NCBI RefSeq assembly: GCF_900112025.1
Contig: NZ_FOKL01000008.1
Location: forward strand, 256,905-320,904
Direction: 5' to 3'
DNA from: Janthinobacterium sp. 344
Lineage (GTDB): Bacteria > Pseudomonadota > Gammaproteobacteria > Burkholderiales > Burkholderiaceae_D
DNA length: 64,000 bases
The translations under genes were made by a program, and so were the position numbers. Shown here piece after piece: positions 37,798 through 46,538 of the stretch. Below the pieces are notes generated by a model that made no database searches, was not told where the DNA came from, and saw only the letters and a list, made by a program, of their open reading frames with translations. The stretch's first letter is position 1, and each line of letters opens with the position of its first letter.

Positions 37798-38346
37798 TCA
37801 GGAGTAGAAACAGCGCCCGCACGCCTGGCGGTAGGCCTCGTTGCCGCCAATACTGATCTGCTCGCCTTCCTTGATGCGGCGGCCCTGCTCGTCCACGCGG
37901 ATGTTCATCGTGGCCTTCTTGCCGCAAGTGCAGATATTCTTCAATTCCTCGATATCGTCGGCCAGCGCCAGCAGATAGGCCGAGCCGGGGAACGGTTCGC
38001 CCTTGAAATCCGTGCGCAAGCCGTAGCAGATGACGGGCACGCCCTTCACCTGCGCCAGCTGGTGCAGCTGCTGCACCTGGGCCGTGCTGAGAAATTGCGC
38101 CTCGTCCACCAGCAGGCAGGCCACCTGGGGAATCTCGTCGAGGAAATTGGTATCGGCATGGAAAATATCGACCTGGCGCTGCGGCCCCAGGCGCGACGTG
38201 ACGCGGCCCACGCCATAGCGGCTGTCGATGGCGGCCGTGTACAGGCGCACCTGCTGGCCCTGCTCTTCATAGTTGTGTGCGACTTGCAGCAAGGCCGTCG
38301 ACTTGCCCGCGTTCATCGCGGAATACCGGAAATAAAGTTTTGCCAC
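37798..38346 (-). CDS. tdk: Thymidine kinase (TK1-like)
   Basis: 182 aa salvage enzyme that phosphorylates thymidine with ATP. The P-loop appears as SAMNAGKST, the catalytic block as CLLVDEAQFLS, and the zinc lasso as ICTCGKKATMNIR with a C-terminal CGRCF. Length is normal for type II enzymes. The start is a GTG (GTGGCAAAACTT); no better ATG is nearby. Confidence 0.93.
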   Translation of the reverse strand: MAKLYFRYSAMNAGKSTALLQVAHNYEEQGQQVRLYTAAIDSRYGVGRVTSRLGPQRQVDIFHADTNFLDEIPQVACLLVDEAQFLSTAQVQQLHQLAQVKGVPVICYGLRTDFKGEPFPGSAYLLALADDIEELKNICTCGKKATMNIRVDEQGRRIKEGEQISIGGNEAYRQACGRCFYS

Positions 38347-38641
38347 TGCCGCCTGCCCTGTTTGAGTAAATTCAATACTATTTAGTATCTTTTGAAGGCG
38401 TGATTATAAATCGCAATGGCATGCTTGCGGCAGCTTAATCCATGCGCCAGTGCTGAGGCAAAGCGCGGAAAAACGGTGCATACTGGGACGATGCAAGCCG
38501 CCCGACATATGCGAAAGCCGCATATGCAAGCATTAAAACATTCGTTCGCAGCCCAGGTCCGCCAGCCTACACTCCGGCCTTTTGCACGGAAAGCGGCTCG
38601 GGACACAATCCGGAGCGGCTGTTTCGCTGACAGGAGCCACC

Positions 38642-40033
38642 ATGAATGACCGCATGCCCACCCCACCTTCGCCGCCAGCGCTATACAAGCTGATCGGCAA
38701 TACCCCACTGGTCGAAGTGACCAGGCTCGACACGGGCCTGTGCCAGCTGTTCCTGAAACTGGAATCGCAGAATCCGGGCGGTTCCATCAAGGACCGCATC
38801 GGCCTGTCCATCATCGAGGCGGCCGAGGCCGACGGCCGTCTGCAGCCGGGCGGCACCATCATCGAGGCGACGGCCGGCAACACGGGCATCGGCCTGGCGC
38901 TGGTGGGCCGCATCAAGGGCTACCGCGTAATTCTCGTCGTGCCCGACAAGATGTCGACGGAAAAAGTGCTGCACCTGAAAGCCCTGGGCGCCGACGTGCG
39001 CACCACGCGTTCGGACGTGGGCAAGGGCCATCCCGAGTACTACCAGGATTACGCGGCGCGCCTGGCGCGCGAACTGCCGGGCGCCTTCTTCGCCGACCAG
39101 TTCAACAATCCCGCCAATCCGCTGGCCCACGAAACCACCACGGGCCCGGAAATCTGGGAGCAAAGCGGACATGACGTGGACGCCATCGTCGTCGGCGTGG
39201 GCTCGTCCGGCACCCTGACGGGGCTGACCCGCTACTTCCGCAAGGCGCAGCCGAAGCTGGAATTCGTGCTGGCCGACCCGCAAGGCTCCATCCTCACCGA
39301 ATACATCGAATCGGGCAAAGTGTCCGACACGAGCGGTTCATGGGCCGTGGAAGGCATCGGCGAGGATTTCATTCCCTCGATCGCCGACATGGACAGCGTC
39401 ACAAAGGCCTACAGCATCAGCGACCAGGAAAGTTTTGATTCCGCGCGCGCCCTGCTGCGCGCCGAAGGCATCCTGGGCGGCTCGTCCACGGGCACCCTGC
39501 TGGCCGCCGCCCTCAAGTACTGCCGCGAGCAGACCACGCCCAAACGCGTCGTCACCTTCGTCTGCGACACGGGCACGCGCTACCTGTCGAAGGTCTACAA
39601 CGACGGCTGGATGCGCGACCAGGGTTTGTTACAGCGCGCCCTGTCGGGCGACTTGCGCGACCTGATCGGGCGCCGCTACGACGAGGGCGACGTCGTCAGC
39701 GTGGCGCCGGGCGACACCCTGCTCACGGCCTTCAACCGCATGCGCGCCAGCGACCTGGCGCAGCTGCCCGTCATCGAGGGCGGCCAGCTGGTGGGTATCA
39801 TCGACGAATCGGACCTGCTGCTGCACGTCTCCGGCGACGCCGCGCATTTCGCCGGCCTGGTGGGCGCCACCATGACGACGCAGATCGAAACCCTGGCGCC
39901 ATCGAGCGGCCTGCCCGCCCTGCGCGCCACCCTGGACCGGGGCTTGACGGCCGTCGTCGCCGACGACAGCGCGTTCTACGGCCTGATCACCCGCTTCGAC
40001 CTTCTCAACCATTTACGCAGGACTTTATCTTGA
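38642..40033 (+). CDS. Cystathionine beta-synthase with C-terminal CBS pair
   Basis: 463 aa PLP enzyme that condenses serine with homocysteine. The ATG at 38642 has AGGAG upstream; the upstream extension is rejected. PLP lysine is Lys50 (NPGGSIKDR), with EATAGNTGIG and GVGSSGTLTGL binding phosphate and substrate. Two CBS domains (about 345-463; VVSVAPGDTLLTAFNRMRA) match the regulated enzyme type, not the short CysM/CysK. The next gene, a gamma-lyase, overlaps by 4 bases; together they make the reverse transsulfuration route from homocysteine to cysteine. Confidence 0.9.
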   Translation: MNDRMPTPPSPPALYKLIGNTPLVEVTRLDTGLCQLFLKLESQNPGGSIKDRIGLSIIEAAEADGRLQPGGTIIEATAGNTGIGLALVGRIKGYRVILVVPDKMSTEKVLHLKALGADVRTTRSDVGKGHPEYYQDYAARLARELPGAFFADQFNNPANPLAHETTTGPEIWEQSGHDVDAIVVGVGSSGTLTGLTRYFRKAQPKLEFVLADPQGSILTEYIESGKVSDTSGSWAVEGIGEDFIPSIADMDSVTKAYSISDQESFDSARALLRAEGILGGSSTGTLLAAALKYCREQTTPKRVVTFVCDTGTRYLSKVYNDGWMRDQGLLQRALSGDLRDLIGRRYDEGDVVSVAPGDTLLTAFNRMRASDLAQLPVIEGGQLVGIIDESDLLLHVSGDAAHFAGLVGATMTTQIETLAPSSGLPALRATLDRGLTAVVADDSAFYGLITRFDLLNHLRRTLS

Positions 40034-41211
40034 GCCAAGACACCACCCGCAAAAGCCACCTGGCCACGCGCGTCATCCACGCCGGCCAGTCGCCCGACCC
40101 GTCGACGGGCGCCATCATGCCGCCCATTTACGCGACCTCCACCTTCGTGCAGGACAGCCCCGGCGTGCACAAGGGGCTCGATTACGGCCGCTCGCACAAT
40201 CCCACGCGCTGGGCGCTCGAGCGCTGCGTGGCCGACCTGGAAGGCGGCAGCGCGGCCTTCGCGTTCGCCTCGGGCCTGGCCGCCATCTCGTCCGTGCTGG
40301 AACTGCTGGATGCGGGCAGCCATATCGTCGCCGGCGACGACATGTACGGCGGCACTTACCGTTTGTTCGAGCGCGTGCGCCGCCGTTCGGCCGGCCACGC
40401 ATTCACGTATGTGGACCTGACCAATCCCGAGAACCTGCTGGCCGCGCTGCGCCCGGAAACGAAGATGGTGTGGGTGGAAACGCCGACGAATCCCATGCTG
40501 AAACTGGCCGACTTGCGCGCGATCGCCGACATCTGCCGCGAACGGGGCATCATCGCCGTGGCAGACAACACGTTTGCCAGTCCGCTGGTACAGCGCCCCC
40601 TGGAACACGGTTTCGACATCGTCGTGCACTCGACCACCAAGTATCTGAACGGCCACTCGGACATCATCGGCGGCATCGCCATCGTCGGCGCGGAAGAACG
40701 CCAGGCGGAATGGCGCGAGCAGCTGGGCTTCCTGCAAAATTCGGTGGGGGCGATCGCCGGGCCGTTCGACAGCTTTCTGGCCTTGCGCGGCGTGAAAACG
40801 CTGGCCATCCGCATGCAGCGCCATTGTGAAAGTGCCCTGGCACTGGCGCAGTGGCTGGAACAGCAAAAGGAAGTGAAAACCGTGTTTTATCCTGGCCTGG
40901 CGTCGCACCCGCAGCACGCGCTGGCGCGGCGCCAGATGGATGGTTTTGGCGGCATCATCTCGATCGACCTCGATACCGACCTGGCCGGCGCGCGCCGTTT
41001 TCTGGAACGCTGCGAAGTATTTGCCCTGGCCGAAAGCCTGGGCGGCGTGGAAAGCCTGATCGAGCACCCGGCCCTGATGACGCATGCCAGCATTCCCGCC
41101 GAACAGCGGGCAAAACTGGGCATCGGCGACGGCTTGATCCGCCTGTCGGTGGGCATCGAAGACCTGGAAGACCTGCGGCATGACTTGCGCACGGCACTCG
41201 ACGCGATCTGA
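40030..41211 (+). CDS. Cystathionine gamma-lyase (Cys/Met PLP family)
   Basis: 393 aa trans-sulfuration enzyme, translated from a TTG overlapping the stop of the beta-synthase. The PLP lysine is Lys204 in HSTTKYLNGHSD, and the typical SGLAAISSVLELLDAGSHIV and VWVETPTNPMLKLADL blocks are present. By context it acts as gamma-lyase on cystathionine; MetB-like gamma-synthase activity cannot be excluded from sequence alone. A terminator follows 31 bases downstream. Confidence 0.88.
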   Translation: MSQDTTRKSHLATRVIHAGQSPDPSTGAIMPPIYATSTFVQDSPGVHKGLDYGRSHNPTRWALERCVADLEGGSAAFAFASGLAAISSVLELLDAGSHIVAGDDMYGGTYRLFERVRRRSAGHAFTYVDLTNPENLLAALRPETKMVWVETPTNPMLKLADLRAIADICRERGIIAVADNTFASPLVQRPLEHGFDIVVHSTTKYLNGHSDIIGGIAIVGAEERQAEWREQLGFLQNSVGAIAGPFDSFLALRGVKTLAIRMQRHCESALALAQWLEQQKEVKTVFYPGLASHPQHALARRQMDGFGGIISIDLDTDLAGARRFLERCEVFALAESLGGVESLIEHPALMTHASIPAEQRAKLGIGDGLIRLSVGIEDLEDLRHDLRTALDAI

Positions 41212-41242
41212 TATTTCAAATCAACCCAAGACCAGAACTAAC

Positions 41243-41276
41243 GGGGTCGTACCCTGAGGGCACGACCCCGGCTTTT
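41243..41276 (+). terminator. Terminator of the transsulfuration operon
   Basis: GGGGTCGT (41243-41250) pairs with ACGACCCC (41262-41269), with an inner CCC-TGA-GGG extension, followed by GGCTTTTG. The T-run is short, so it may work in both directions together with the opposing acylase gene. Confidence 0.75.
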
Positions 41277-41289
41277 GCTGTAGGTTTCC

Positions 41290-43509
41290 TTATTCCCCCG
41301 GCCGGTACCTGCGTTCCAGGTGCCGGGCCACGTCCTCGGGATAGAACAGCACCTCCTTGAACTCGCCGCGCGCATACATGGCCGCCTGGTCGTTGAAGTG
41401 CGGCGACTTCGGGTCGCCGCTCTGGCCGCCCGCGAGGATGCTTTTCGCCTTGATGCGGGGGCCGAATTCCACGGCCGCGACAAAGCTGTTGCCGCGCTCA
41501 CCGTAAATCCTGCGGGTCGTGCTCTTGCTGCTCTGGCCATACGCCGCCAGCGCGCCCCAGTTCCCGGAAGCGTAAGGCACGGGCAAGCTGGGCTTGGCAT
41601 CATCGAACGGCTGCACCACGTCGCCCGTCAGGCGCTGGAAGCGGTTGATCTCGCCCCATGGCGTTTGCCAGTGGCCAAAATCGCGCTGCAGCTTGTCGGC
41701 GGCCGTCGCCAGCGCGGCCAGGCGCTGCGCCGCCGTGACCTGGTCGGTGGCCATGAAGTCGACCACGGGCACGCCCTGCTCCCTCGCCTGCCTGCCCGCC
41801 AGCTCGGCCAGTTCCTGGCCCCAGAACACGGCCAATGACGTGGCCGTGGAGTCGAGCGCATAGCGCCAGTCCCAGGCCCGCAGCAGCGCGATTTTTTCCG
41901 CCAGCGCCGGCCTTTGCGCAGCGCCGGCCGGCAGCGCATCGTATGCGGCGAACAAGGGCGGCAGCAAAGTTTCAAAGGCCGTCAGTTCGCTGTCGTAGGA
42001 AGCGGCGATCAGGCTGTCGAGCGTAAAACCTGTTTTATTCTGGAACACCTTGACCGCATGCAGGCCGCGCGCGTTTTCGCCATACACGGACATGTAGGCG
42101 GGATAATCCTGCTGGCGCGGGCTGTTGCTGCCTGCCGCCGAATACGGCCAGTTATTCGTGTTCTGGATCCAGCCATTTTTCGGATTGAACAGGGTGATGG
42201 TTTGCGCCACCGTGTGCAATCCCTGCCACTCGGTGGCCGGGTCGCTGCCATCGACAGGCTGTTTCCAGTTGAAGCGCGGGTCGCGCACGGGGATGAAATT
42301 GCCGTGAAAATACGCGATATTGCCATCCGCATCCGCGTACACCGTGTTGTTCGACGAATTCGTGCGCAGCTCCATGGTCTTGTAGAAGGCCGCGTAATCG
42401 CGCGCCTTGGTGCGCGTGTACGACTGCGTGAGCGCCTTCAGCGGTTCATGCATCAGGCGCACGGCCACCCACTTTCCATCGTGCGCGCGCACGATGGGGC
42501 CATGATGGCTGTAGTAGGCGGTGATGGTTGTCGAGCCCATGCCGCCATCGGCCAGTTTATAGGGCAAGGTGACGGGCACGGCTTTCAAGGGCCGCAGCGC
42601 GCCGTCATAGCGGTAGAACCAGGCACCATCCTTGTCGACGATGCTTTCCAGGTATTCGTCGATGACGTCGCCGCCGCCCGAGGTATGCATCCAGCCCACG
42701 CGCTCATTGAAACCCTGGTAGACGAAGAACTGGCCCCAGGTGACGGCGCCATACGCGTTCAGGCCTTCGCCGCTGGTGACGTGCACTTCGGGGCGGAAGT
42801 AGAACGAGGTATGCGGGTTGATCATCAAGAGCGCATGGCCGTTTTTCGTGATGGCGGGCGCGATGGCGAAGCCGTTCGAACCGCTCGGTTCAGGATCCAG
42901 CCCGGACGCCAAGCCCGTCTCCAGGCTGGCCAGCGCCACCTTGGCAGGTTTTACCTGCTGGCCATAGAACGCTTCGAGCTGCGCCAGGTTGACCGATTCG
43001 ATGTCGCCGCCGATGCTGCCCTCGCTGAAACTGAGGGCCATCCACGGCTCGAAGCGCGTGATCAGCCGGGGTTTCACCTGCGGGTGCGTGGCCAGGTAAA
43101 AATTCAGGCCATCGGCAAACGCCTCCATCAGCTTGCGCAGCCACGGCGGGCTGGCGCGGTACTGCGCCTGCAGCTCAAGCGGATCGATAAAAAGCTTCAT
43201 GCGCAGGTCGCGGTACAGTTCCCGCTCGCCCTCCACTTCCGCCAGCCGCCCCATGGCGTTGATGTAATTGAGTTCCACGCGCGGGAAATCGTCTTCCGCC
43301 TGCGCGTACATCAGGCCGAAGACGGCATCCGCATCGCTCTTGCCCGTCACGTGGGGCACGCCCCAGGTATCGCGCGCGATGCTGACGTGGGCGGCCTGCG
43401 CCTGCCAGCGGGCCAGGTCGGCGGCGGCAACGGCGGGCGCCGCCAGCGCGGGAGCACTGGCAACGATGCCGCAGGCGATGGCGGCGAACAGGGTACGGCT
43501 GTGCAGCAT
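41290..43509 (-). CDS. Penicillin acylase-family N-terminal-nucleophile hydrolase (AHL-acylase-like)
   Basis: 739 aa secreted amidase, first made as a precursor. The signal peptide ends near AAPAVAAAD. The autocleavage site is Gly210-Ser211 (PSGSNGFAIAP), where Ser211 becomes the nucleophile of the beta chain. YAQAEDDFPRVELNYINAMG and GWMHTSGGGDVIDEYLE are typical of PvdQ/QuiP-like acylases that cleave acyl-homoserine lactones, but family members also act on aculeacin or penicillins, so the substrate is open. It lies 15 bases after the ParB-like gene, possibly co-transcribed. Confidence 0.85.
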   Translation of the reverse strand: MLHSRTLFAAIACGIVASAPALAAPAVAAADLARWQAQAAHVSIARDTWGVPHVTGKSDADAVFGLMYAQAEDDFPRVELNYINAMGRLAEVEGERELYRDLRMKLFIDPLELQAQYRASPPWLRKLMEAFADGLNFYLATHPQVKPRLITRFEPWMALSFSEGSIGGDIESVNLAQLEAFYGQQVKPAKVALASLETGLASGLDPEPSGSNGFAIAPAITKNGHALLMINPHTSFYFRPEVHVTSGEGLNAYGAVTWGQFFVYQGFNERVGWMHTSGGGDVIDEYLESIVDKDGAWFYRYDGALRPLKAVPVTLPYKLADGGMGSTTITAYYSHHGPIVRAHDGKWVAVRLMHEPLKALTQSYTRTKARDYAAFYKTMELRTNSSNNTVYADADGNIAYFHGNFIPVRDPRFNWKQPVDGSDPATEWQGLHTVAQTITLFNPKNGWIQNTNNWPYSAAGSNSPRQQDYPAYMSVYGENARGLHAVKVFQNKTGFTLDSLIAASYDSELTAFETLLPPLFAAYDALPAGAAQRPALAEKIALLRAWDWRYALDSTATSLAVFWGQELAELAGRQAREQGVPVVDFMATDQVTAAQRLAALATAADKLQRDFGHWQTPWGEINRFQRLTGDVVQPFDDAKPSLPVPYASGNWGALAAYGQSSKSTTRRIYGERGNSFVAAVEFGPRIKAKSILAGGQSGDPKSPHFNDQAAMYARGEFKEVLFYPEDVARHLERRYRPGE

Positions 43510-43524
43510 GCACTACTCCAATCG

Positions 43525-44361
43525 TCAGGATGCGTCGATCAGCGTGGCGATACGCTGGTTGAGTTCCACATTTTCCGCCTGCAGCTGCGCCACCTTCTGT
43601 TTCAGGCTGGCGATCTCGCCACGCAGGCGCTCCGTTTCGGACGGCGCCTGCGCCGCGTTCTCGGCCCACGGCTCGTTGCCTGTTTCCGGCGTGTCCTGCG
43701 ATACATGCACCTTCGGTTCGCGCGGCGTGCGCGTGGCGGCGCGCTGTTCGCGGATTTCCTTGGCCGCCTGGCGCAGCAGTTTCTTGCCGCCGGCGACGGC
43801 CGCCACCTGCTCTTCCGGCGGCAGCGATGCCACGGTGGCCGCCGCATTGATGGAAATCGTGCCCGAGCGAACGGCTTGCACCAGTTCCGGCGACGCCGCC
43901 TTCTGGATCTTCTCGATCTGGCTGATCTGGTTGCTGCTCAGGCGCGCCGCCTTGGCCACTTCTTCGCGCGTGCTCATGGGGGGCTTGGGGGCGTTTTCAC
44001 CGTCCGGCGCGTCCTGGGCGCTGACGGGCGCGGGGCTGCGCGCGGCGACGATTTCTTTCTTGCGCAGGGCCAGCACGCCGCGCTGGAAGTCCGACACGCT
44101 GCGGCGCGCCAGGTGATTGTCGATCATCCACAGCATGACATCGTCGAGCGAGGTAAAGCTGGTGTTCTGGATGGTCTTGAAGTCGATGCCGTGCTGGCGG
44201 CAGATGGCGTAGCGGTTATGCCCGTCGATCAGCACGTCGTTCCACAGCACCAGCGCGTCGCGGCAGCCCTCGGCCAGCAGGCTGCGCTCGAGCGCCGCGT
44301 ACTCGCTGGCGGTGAGCGGGTCGATGTACGCCTGCAGCACCTGATTGATAGTGATATTCAT
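43525..44361 (-). CDS. Orphan ParB-like/RepB-like protein
   Basis: 278 aa from the ATG at 44361 (MNITINQVLQAYID), with GAGGACAACC upstream. A ParB N-terminal-like segment (DALVLWNDVLIDGHNRYAIC) carries the DGHNR form of the nuclease/CTPase-like motif. A helix-turn-helix-like middle follows (VAKAARLSSNQISQIEKIQKAA) and the C-terminus is a coiled coil (LRGEIASLKQKVAQLQAENVEL). No ParA partner is encoded nearby. Such stand-alone chromosomal ParB-fold proteins often come from plasmids or phages or act as regulators. The role here is unknown. Confidence 0.75.
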   Translation of the reverse strand: MNITINQVLQAYIDPLTASEYAALERSLLAEGCRDALVLWNDVLIDGHNRYAICRQHGIDFKTIQNTSFTSLDDVMLWMIDNHLARRSVSDFQRGVLALRKKEIVAARSPAPVSAQDAPDGENAPKPPMSTREEVAKAARLSSNQISQIEKIQKAASPELVQAVRSGTISINAAATVASLPPEEQVAAVAGGKKLLRQAAKEIREQRAATRTPREPKVHVSQDTPETGNEPWAENAAQAPSETERLRGEIASLKQKVAQLQAENVELNQRIATLIDAS

Positions 44362-44473
44362 GGTTGTCCTCAATATTGCGGCGCGATGGTCCGCGCCGGC
44401 ACGAATGCTACACCATCTGTCCGTGCCGGCCGGGTAAAATCACGGCGGCACCGATCATTCCCACACCGAGACC

Positions 44474-44926
44474 ATGAAAAGAAAATATGCCACCGCAGCG
44501 ATTTTTGCCGTCGCCGCCATCGGCTTCACCTGGGTCAGTCCCTATATCGCCATGTACCGCATCAGCATCGCGGCCAAGTCGGTGCGCCTGGAAAACCTGG
44601 CGCAGCATGCGGACCTGGCCGCCGTGCGCGCCAGCGTGGCGCGGCAACTGCAGGCGGCCGGCGAAGGAGCGGACGCGGACGACCTGAAAGAAATGCTCGA
44701 CACCATCGTCTCGCCGCCCGGCATCACGGTGCTGATCCTGCACGGCAAGCAGGGAACGGACGGCCAGCGCCACGACTTCGGCATGGCGTACCGCTCGTGG
44801 AATGAAGTGGTGCTGCGGCGCAAGGGCGCCGGTCCCGCCGCCAGCCAGTTCCTGCTGCGCCGCCACGGCATCTGGGACTGGCAGTTGAAGGACATCAGCT
44901 TGCCGCCCGAACTGTTGAAATATTGA
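44474..44926 (+). CDS. DUF2939-like protein, first of a tandem pair
   Basis: 150 aa with an N-terminal helix (TAAIFAVAAIGFTWVSPYI) that may be a signal anchor. The following YRISIAAKSVRLENLAQHADLAAVR and LLRRHGIWDWQLKDISLP match the DUF2939 pattern also seen in the gene at 45043. Likely periplasmic or membrane-tethered; function unknown. Confidence 0.75.
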   Translation: MKRKYATAAIFAVAAIGFTWVSPYIAMYRISIAAKSVRLENLAQHADLAAVRASVARQLQAAGEGADADDLKEMLDTIVSPPGITVLILHGKQGTDGQRHDFGMAYRSWNEVVLRRKGAGPAASQFLLRRHGIWDWQLKDISLPPELLKY

Positions 44927-45042
44927 TCTAGAACAACAGTTACTGAAACTTGGCTAAACCGCTATATTGATTTTGGGAAATATTATGTAGAATGCCAACA
45001 CTTCAGGCGCACCGGGTCGCCAGACATCCGAGAGATCGCACG

Positions 45043-45555
45043 ATGAAAAGAATGTTGCTTCTCGCTCTAGTGGCACTGGTCGCACTGGCCGGCGTCTTCT
45101 ATGGCAGCCCGTATCTCACCATGAACCAGATCCGCACGGCCACCATGGAACAGGATACGGATGCGCTGGCCGCGCACATCGACGTGGCCCGGCTGCGCGG
45201 CAGCCTGGGACAGCAGCTGCAGACCCTGTTTTCGGCGCCGGAAGTGGCCGACGACATCAGTCCGGACGTCATCGCTCCCCTGCTCGACACCATGCTCATG
45301 CCGGAAGGCATCGTCGCCTTGATCAAGCTCAATGACCGTTATGAACGCCCGATCGCCAAGGTCAGCGACATCAGCGGCCGCCAGCGCAATACCAAGCCCG
45401 ACTACACCCTGCGCTACACCTCCTGGGACAGCGTCGTCGTCCAGCGCGCCCACAGCAAGAGCCACATCGGCGAACTGACGCTGACGCGCGACGGCGTGTG
45501 GGGCTGGAAACTGACGTCGGTGGCGCTGCCCAGGAATCTGCTGGCCGACGCATGA
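45043..45555 (+). CDS. DUF2939-like protein, second of a tandem pair
   Basis: 170 aa from the ATG at 45043 (MKRMLLLALVALVALAG). The order of features matches the previous gene: an N-terminal helix, YGSPYLTMNQIRTATMEQDTDALAAHID, a charged middle and LTLTRDGVWGWKLTSVALP. The two genes are paralogues that have diverged considerably. Membrane-anchored periplasmic protein of unknown role. Confidence 0.75.
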   Translation: MKRMLLLALVALVALAGVFYGSPYLTMNQIRTATMEQDTDALAAHIDVARLRGSLGQQLQTLFSAPEVADDISPDVIAPLLDTMLMPEGIVALIKLNDRYERPIAKVSDISGRQRNTKPDYTLRYTSWDSVVVQRAHSKSHIGELTLTRDGVWGWKLTSVALPRNLLADA

Positions 45556-45606
45556 AACGGCCGCGCACTGCTATCATCTGTCCACCCACATTCCTTCGGA
45601 GGCAGC

Positions 45607-45819
45607 ATGACTGACCTGGTACACCACGCACTGGCCCATGCGGCCAAACCGGCCACCACACCCTGGGTCGTCACCCTCGTCAGCGGTGAAAAATTGACGG
45701 GCCCCATCACCGCGCTGGCCGACGGCTGCTATGCCATCGGCCTGGGGCAGATCAAGTATTTTTCCAGCGACAAGGTGGCCAGCCTGAACGTGTCGGGCGC
45801 GGGCGCGTTTCCCATCTGA
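45607..45819 (+). CDS. Small hypothetical protein
   Basis: 70 aa, with GGAGG 6 bases before the ATG. It has a short SH3-like or Lsm-like pattern (WVVTLVSGEKLTGPITALADGCYAIG). The stop overlaps the next start by one base, so they are probably translated together. No named family recognised. Confidence 0.6.
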   Translation: MTDLVHHALAHAAKPATTPWVVTLVSGEKLTGPITALADGCYAIGLGQIKYFSSDKVASLNVSGAGAFPI

Positions 45820-46208
45820 TGAAGGCACCGGCGCAAGCAGACGCGACGGACCTGGCAGCGCAGCTGCAGGCCCTGGAGGCGGCCCTGCAAAGCCAGGCGG
45901 TGCGCGCCGACGGCGCCAGGCTGGCGGCCCTGCTGGCCGACGAATTCATCGAATTCGGCAGCTCCGGCCACGTCTGGACGCGCGTGGCCACCCTGGCCGA
46001 CTTGCCAGCAGAGCAATTCTGTCCCCGCAGCATCTACGATTTTCAGGCCCGGCTGCTGGCGAGCGATGTGGCATTCGTGACCTACCGCTCGCTGCGGCAC
46101 GCCAGCGGCGCCCTGCCCCCCAGCGCCAGCCTGCGCAGCTCGCTGTGGAAATGGCGCGATGGCCGCTGGCAGCTTGCCTTCCACCAGGGCACGCCCATGC
46201 CCGGCTGA
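45819..46208 (+). CDS. DUF4440/SnoaL-like small protein
   Basis: 129 aa. An N-terminal helix (LQALEAALQSQAVRADGARLAALLADEF) is followed by IEFGSSGHVWTRV and a sheet ending in SLWKWRDGRWQLAFHQGTPM, the usual pattern of the DUF4440 group of the NTF2-like fold. No catalytic residues can be assigned. Coupled to the 70-aa gene upstream. Confidence 0.75.
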   Translation: MKAPAQADATDLAAQLQALEAALQSQAVRADGARLAALLADEFIEFGSSGHVWTRVATLADLPAEQFCPRSIYDFQARLLASDVAFVTYRSLRHASGALPPSASLRSSLWKWRDGRWQLAFHQGTPMPG

Positions 46209-46538
46209 GTCGGCAAGCGGCGCCGCAGCGACCTACGCCACGCCGTATCGCGCGCGCGGCAAGGGAACTGGCCGCCTGTGTCGAAAAGTTGTTTTTTGGC
46301 ACGCAAAATTTGATTGATTTACTCAAATTTTTGTGCAAAAATGATTTTAACAAATAAAACAAATAACGAAATTTATTATTGAAATCGGTTTTATTTGCAC
46401 GATCCTCATACACCACGAATCCGTGTTCTGGATAGAGAAGCACTGCGTAGGGCATCCCGCGCTGCCAGGCAACAGCCCGCCAGCCCGTCCACGCAAGCCC
46501 CCTTTCTAATTTTCACCACGTATCTTGGGAGAGGCATC
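46209..46538. other. 330-base gap before the second chemoreceptor gene
   Basis: The stretch 46280-46400 is markedly AT-rich (ATTTTTGTGCAAAAATGATTTT and similar) and is the probable promoter region of the chemoreceptor. It contains a palindrome-like TTTTTGTGCAAAAA near 46328. No RNA gene was recognised. Confidence 0.5.
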
